Positions 62,902-64,000 of a stretch of DNA of 64,000 bases are shown here, in pieces. The first letter of the stretch is position 1. Each line of letters begins with the position of its first letter. Where the stretch lies: contig NC_065574.1 in NCBI RefSeq assembly GCF_937616625.2, positions 53,472,052 to 53,536,051 of the forward strand. The letters run 5' to 3'. Under the pieces are notes generated by a model that saw only the letters and a program-made list of their open reading frames with translations, was not told the origin of the DNA and made no database searches. The translations under genes were made by a program, and so were the position numbers. This stretch comes from Mercurialis annua. Lineage: Eukaryota; Streptophyta; Magnoliopsida; Malpighiales; Euphorbiaceae.

Positions 62902-63273
62902 GACTTATCTCCTTAAAAACCCCCCACCTTTTCCCCCCAATTCGTTTGCACCCGCACGTTGTAAAACCACCAAATATACCCAAATTACGACCTTTCACTT
63001 TCAATTGTACCCTAAAGCATCAAATTGACATCTTTTCACTTGAAAAATGTTCAAATCAATACTTTAAATTTTAGCATATATTTTAAAATAGGACTTAATA
63101 TTTTATTTAAAACAAAAATAAACCTATTTTTTCAAGTGAAAAGAGATCAATTTAATGCTTGAGGGTGCAATTGAAAGTGAAAGGTCGTAATTTGGGTATA
63201 TTTGGTGGTTTTGTAACGTGAGGGTGCAAATGAATTGGGGATAAAAGGTGAGGGGTTTTTAAGGGGATAAGCC
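62902..63273. mobile_element. MULE-type MITE, family D copy 2
   Basis: A 372-bp element with about 150-bp inverted arms that differ at few positions. Termini GACTTATCTCCTTAAAAACC and the inverse of GGGGTTTTTAAGGGGATAAGCC in two parts, with a perfect 9-bp duplication ATTAATTAA (62893-62901, 63274-63282). The arms contain AAACCACCAAATATACCCAA and GACCTTTCACTTTCAATTG. The high arm identity suggests a recent origin. Confidence 0.9.
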
Positions 63274-63282
63274 ATTAATTAA

Positions 63283-64000
63283 CTATATTGATTACAAATA
63301 TTCTTTTTTTGAAATCAATATTAAACATGTAGGATTTTTCTATGCTTGAATTTGAATGTTTTATACTCACTCCATTCTAACAGAGTTGTCAACTTTGTCA
63401 TTATCACACAGTTTTAAATAGGATAGTATAATAAAATTGAATTTAAAATTAACTTTTTAAAAATGGACAAAAAAATTAGGACAAAATAATTCTGAAAGTG
63501 AACAACGCTGTTGGTGTATAACTTTAGAATAACTATAAATGGTGAATCATTTTCATGTAAGAATGTTAATGAGTAACCGCTGTCCGCTGACTATGTTTAA
63601 TTTTGGGAGTTATTAGCACCGTTTTAAAAATATTGAGGGCTTTAATCACAAACAAATAATAAAAAGGCTTTTGTGGTCTTTCAAATAAACTTCAAGGATT
63701 TTCAGTACCTTCTGCCTAAATAATGAAAATGTATCTTAGATATCTAAACAAACTAAATTGGCTGGATTATAGTTTCTGGAAGTTCAACCAAAGATTTAGA
63801 TGCTAAAACATAATCTATCACGTCACAAATTAACACGAGTATTTTATACTTGATCATATGAACATAAAATAATATTAGAACTTTGAACAGATTGACTTTC
63901 TTTGTCTGGATATTTTATAATGCGTTAAACATGTACATACAGAAAGAAAAATTCAAATTTCCTTCTTTTTCTTACATCAAGTATGTTGAAATCAATCACA
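63283..64000. other. Right window edge, no feature recognised
   Basis: AT-rich DNA with no open frame of note and no terminal repeats that I could match. Confidence 0.5.

Overview
The window is nuclear DNA of a flowering plant, almost certainly a eudicot. The genes have many short introns with GT/AG borders, several proteins match plant families closely, the intergenic DNA is very AT-rich, and transposable elements of plant type fill the gaps. The species cannot be named from the sequence. Ten protein genes and one tRNA gene can be read with exon positions. From left to right they are: a CCDC174-like coiled-coil protein (4796-6564, +); tRNA-Arg(ACG) (6854-6926, -); a C2-domain protein (12647-13264, -); a small secreted X8-domain protein (19420-20139, +); an arabinogalactan peptide (25105-25296, +); a plastid Rossmann-fold protein of the At2g34460 type (25827-27608, -); the replicative helicase subunit MCM3 (28334-33619, -); plastid 3-oxoacyl-ACP synthase I (35390-39056, -); an HMG-box protein of the HMGB14 type (50748-53177, +); a nuclear Ycf23-like protein (53846-56237, -); and a CHX-type cation/H+ antiporter (57688-61227, +).

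These are independent genes, not a pathway cluster. MCM3 and HMGB14 act in the nucleus, KASI and the At2g34460-like and Ycf23-like proteins are predicted plastid proteins, the X8 protein and the AG-peptide belong to the cell surface, and CHX is a membrane transporter. The MCM3 promoter has three E2F-type motifs within 165 bp of its start codon, which fits S-phase control. From memory of Arabidopsis locus numbers, MCM3-KASI (At5g46280-At5g46290) and HMGB14-At2g34460 (At2g34450-At2g34460) are each neighbours there. This window may therefore show an ancestral order that Arabidopsis has split over two chromosomes.

The rest is a dense record of insertions whose borders can be read to the base. Non-autonomous elements with long inverted termini and 9-bp target duplications (Mutator/MULE type) occur at 392-809, 1128-1541, 7021-7357, 22503-22865, 33860-34522, 39383-39876, 55514-55854 and 62902-63273. 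A larger 2.1-kb foldback lies at 1748-3888, and a probable 3.9-kb one filled with tandem repeats at 8634-12504. There is also a hAT-type element (20570-21320, 8-bp duplication), a PIF/Harbinger-like MITE (18417-18949, TAA), a 5'-truncated LINE inserted into an older MITE (14176-14565), and a 0.7-kb poly(A) retroposon (3893-4593) inserted exactly at the right terminus of the 2.1-kb foldback.

The largest feature is a 10.1-kb LTR retrotransposon (40254-50350). Its two 3.0-kb LTRs look identical, it has a perfect 5-bp duplication and an initiator-Met primer site, and its 4.1-kb interior has no recognisable gag-pol. It is a very young LARD-like (large retrotransposon derivative) element ending about 400 bp upstream of the HMGB14 start codon.
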